Shown here: piece by piece, positions 4,987 through 6,896 of the stretch
How positions within the stretch are numbered: the stretch's first letter is position 1
Layout: each line of letters opens with the position of its first letter
From: Bacilli bacterium
GTDB taxonomy: Bacteria > Bacillota_I > Bacilli_A > RF39 > UBA660
Direction: 5' to 3'
DNA length: 6,896 nt
Assembly: GCA_016296435.1 (NCBI GenBank)
Contig: JAEDJI010000040.1
Location: forward strand, 1 to 6,896
Made by a program: the position numbers and the translations under genes
Notes under the pieces: model-generated
Told to the model about the DNA's origin: nothing
Databases searched by the model: none
The model's input: the letters and a program-made list of their open reading frames with translations, nothing else

Positions 4987-6578
4987 AAACTATCTCTTTA
5001 TTAAAAGCAGTTCTAACACAAGATATGAATATGTTTAAATACAAAACAACATCAAAGAAAAAAGCAAACAAAATACTAATTCCAATCTTACTTTTCATAC
5101 TCGTAGCAACAGCAATAGGAAGTTATGCTTATATGATTGGAAAAGCCCTTCATCCAGTAAAATTAACATATGTCATGCTAACAATGTTCATATTGCTTGT
5201 TACTATTCTTACATTTATCGCAGGAATATTTAAATCACAAGGAATAATATTTGATTCCAAAGACAATGATTTACTATTCTCACTACCAATACAAAAATCA
5301 AAAATACTACTTATTAGAATACTAAAGCTATTAATATTTCAATACATATATAATTTAATGTTTTTATTGCCTGCTTTTGCAATATATATTTACTTTGAAA
5401 AACCTCATATATACTTTTATTTAATATCTATATTAATGACAATTTTACTACCAATTATACCAACAATTTTATCAAGCATTTTAGGATATATCACTAAAAT
5501 GATATCATCAAAATCTAATAAAAAAAGACTAGTTCAAACATTAATGAACATAATAATTTTTATGACAATATTTATGCTTAGTTATAACATGAATTCATAC
5601 TTAGAAAACATTGCAACTCATGCTAAAAGCATAAATGAAATAATAACTAAAATATATCTACCTGCAGGTTTATACATAAACTTAATAACTAATTATAAAA
5701 CAATCGACTTAATGAAAATATTATTAATAAACATAATACCATTAGTTATATTTATTTACCTTGGGCAAAAATACTACTTCAAAATAGTATTCAATTCTAA
5801 AGAATCAAAAATAAGTAAAAAAACAAAACAAATTAATTATAAGAAAAACCCAAAATTAAAAGCATTAGTAATAAAAGAAATAAAAAGATATCTATCATCA
5901 CCAATCTATATGATGAATACAGCATTTGGATTTATTGTAATTCTAGTTCTATCAGTAGCACTATGTTTTAATGATGAAATAATAAATAACTTAATACTCT
6001 CTCAATATGGAATAACAACTAATATTTCAATAACATTCATATATTTCTGCATGATTCTAATAATGATATCTATGACATCAATTACATCATCATCTATATC
6101 ACTCGAAGGAAAAACTATTAATATAACAAAAAGTTTACCTATAAAAATATCCACAATAATGAAATCAAAAATAATATTTCCATTTATAATAGAACTGCCA
6201 TTTATTATAATAAGTGAAATAATATTCTTCATAAAGTTTAGTCCAACTCTACAAGAGGCAATTTTAATAATTCTAATGTCACTTGTAACAATAGCATTCC
6301 AAGCAGTACTAGGACTAATTATAAACTTAAAATATCCTAAATTAAATGCTTCAAGTGATACTGAAGTAGTAAAACAAAGTATGAGTTCAACACTATCAGT
6401 ATTTATTGGATTAGGTATATCAATTATTCTAATTATTATTATGATTAAATTAAATAAAATACTAACCATACCAGGACAAATGCTAATATCACTAATTATA
6501 ATGATATTAATAACAGTAATTTTATACATCATACTTATGAATAAAACATTAAAAGAATATCAAAAACTAAACGCTTAA
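4983..6578 (+). CDS. Large ABC-2 type exporter permease, about 12 membrane spans
   Basis: The 531-residue protein is the membrane partner of the preceding ATPase. About twelve hydrophobic spans can be seen, near residues 31-51, 62-84, 117-138, 143-170, 186-204, 245-263, 312-335, 351-372, 397-417, 426-449, 466-487 and 496-518. A lysine-rich cytoplasmic stretch (about 264-305) divides it into two six-span halves. Each half has an amphipathic SLPI segment before a span: DLLFSLPIQKSKI (SLPI at 100-103) and ITKSLPIKISTI (384-387). These probably mark the coupling helices that contact the ATPase. SPIYMMNTAFG (306-316) and SSISLEGK also match the family of long putative ABC exporters in Bacillota, as I remember it. 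A fused permease of this size needs no second membrane subunit. AGGAG (4971-4975) lies seven bases before the ATG, inside the ATPase gene. The substrate is not inferable. Confidence 0.9.
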   Translation: MKTISLLKAVLTQDMNMFKYKTTSKKKANKILIPILLFILVATAIGSYAYMIGKALHPVKLTYVMLTMFILLVTILTFIAGIFKSQGIIFDSKDNDLLFSLPIQKSKILLIRILKLLIFQYIYNLMFLLPAFAIYIYFEKPHIYFYLISILMTILLPIIPTILSSILGYITKMISSKSNKKRLVQTLMNIIIFMTIFMLSYNMNSYLENIATHAKSINEIITKIYLPAGLYINLITNYKTIDLMKILLINIIPLVIFIYLGQKYYFKIVFNSKESKISKKTKQINYKKNPKLKALVIKEIKRYLSSPIYMMNTAFGFIVILVLSVALCFNDEIINNLILSQYGITTNISITFIYFCMILIMISMTSITSSSISLEGKTINITKSLPIKISTIMKSKIIFPFIIELPFIIISEIIFFIKFSPTLQEAILIILMSLVTIAFQAVLGLIINLKYPKLNASSDTEVVKQSMSSTLSVFIGLGISIILIIIMIKLNKILTIPGQMLISLIIMILITVILYIILMNKTLKEYQKLNA

Positions 6579-6704
6579 GAACTAACAGTTTATGAAAGTA
6601 TTGATTACTTCTGTTCACTTTATATAAAAAAGAAAATAAATATCGAAGAAAAAATAACAATAGAAACAAAACTTAAAAAAGAAGAAGTAAAAGAAATTAA
6701 ATAA
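6579..6704 (+). pseudogene. Possible remnant of a second ABC ATPase gene
   Basis: Directly after the permease stop, 41 sense codons continue in the same frame to TAA at 6702-6704, with no start codon. The peptide begins ELTVYESIDYFCSLY, which resembles the segment just after the Q-loop of ABC ATPases. Aligned without gaps to the local ATPase from M89 onward (MKAIDFINFICDMY), seven of 25 positions are identical by hand, with several conservative changes. The rest is rich in Lys and Glu, as in the helical subdomain. No Walker A, signature or Walker B motif is present. It is best read as a decayed or deletion-derived fragment, or a relic of an old duplication. Chance similarity in such a short stretch remains possible. 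Confidence 0.42.
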
Positions 6705-6740
6705 TTTGAAAATGTTCTAGATATAAAGCAAGAAAAAGAG

Positions 6741-6789
6741 GTGCTAGTGCAGACTTAATATTCTATAAGTTTATATACTAGTGCTTTTT
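6741..6789 (+). terminator. Two-tier hairpin terminator after the transporter operon
   Basis: GTGCTAGT (6741-6748) pairs with ACTAGTGC (6777-6784) over eight pairs, two of them G-U in RNA. Inside it, AGACTTA (6751-6757) pairs with TAAGTTT (6766-6772) around an eight-base loop, leaving an internal loop of two and four bases. TTTTT (6785-6789) follows at once. An A-run at 6733-6737 opposite the T-run could allow weaker termination on the other strand. It lies 163 bases after the permease stop, beyond the ABC remnant. Confidence 0.72.
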
Positions 6790-6896
6790 AATTAATGATT
6801 TAACAATAATTATTTGTTCATTAAATAAAAAGTAAAGTACACATTAATTTTACACTTTCAATAAAATATACATTATTTTTTAAAGAAAAAAATATT
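6790..6896. other. AT-rich stretch with no recognised gene
   Basis: These 107 bases at the window's right end hold no gene I can recognise. A possible weak + strand promoter is TTTACA (6849-6854) with CATTAT (6871-6876) 16 bp later, which could serve a gene beyond the window. A seven-base inverted repeat, TTAATGA (6792-6798) and TCATTAA (6818-6824), is present but unremarkable in such AT-rich DNA. Confidence 0.4.

Noticed and set aside
6002..6532. A 176-codon open frame on the minus strand
   Set aside because: It lies wholly inside the permease gene, is an Ile-rich antisense reading, has no ribosome site, and shows no family motif. The + strand frame has clear membrane spans and family segments.
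6792..6824. Inverted repeat TTAATGA and TCATTAA as a second terminator
   Set aside because: It has a single G-C pair in seven, a 19-base loop and no following T-run. Such repeats are expected by chance in this composition.

Overview
The window is very AT-rich, and all seven intact genes are on the + strand. Shine-Dalgarno sites are strong, promoters are sigma-A type, AGA and ATA codons dominate, TGG encodes Trp and TGA is used as a stop. This suggests the standard bacterial code (11), not the mycoplasma code. The best guess is a low-GC Bacillota, such as a gut Clostridia, Erysipelotrichia or RF39-like lineage. No marker gene here settles the taxonomy.

Layout. (1) Positions 1-1089 hold a monocistronic family 2 glycosyltransferase behind one or two sigma-A promoters. 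(2) Positions 1131-1203 hold two and two-thirds copies of a 23-bp tandem repeat ending in TTAACA. This looks like an orphan end of an IS21-type insertion sequence. The final TTAACA lies exactly 17 bp upstream of a TATAAT, so it makes an outward promoter. (3) Positions 1251-3594 form a tight three-gene cluster: an AAA/DUF4143 ATPase with a nuclease-like C-terminus, DNA-3-methyladenine glycosylase I (tag) and an HD-domain phosphohydrolase. An AT-rich hairpin terminator follows. The ATPase gene is clearly richer in G+C than its neighbours, which suggests it was acquired separately. (4) Positions 3641-6578 form a self-contained export operon: a palindromic operator, a TetR-type repressor, an ABC ATPase and a large twelve-span permease. 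Both gene junctions are ATGA overlaps. (5) After the permease stop, a 41-codon in-frame stretch reads like the middle of another ABC ATPase, probably a gene remnant. A two-tier terminator and about 100 bp of AT-rich sequence without a recognised gene complete the window.

How the parts work together. The TetR protein probably binds the palindrome over its own promoter and represses the whole transporter operon until a ligand, perhaps a toxic compound, is sensed. The ATPase and permease would then form a membrane exporter. The ATPase-tag-HD cluster appears to be driven by the promoter at the insertion-sequence end. I see no complete, clearly novel system. The most interesting parts are the relict IS end with its hybrid promoter in front of the DUF4143 ATPase, and the ABC ATPase fragment after the permease.
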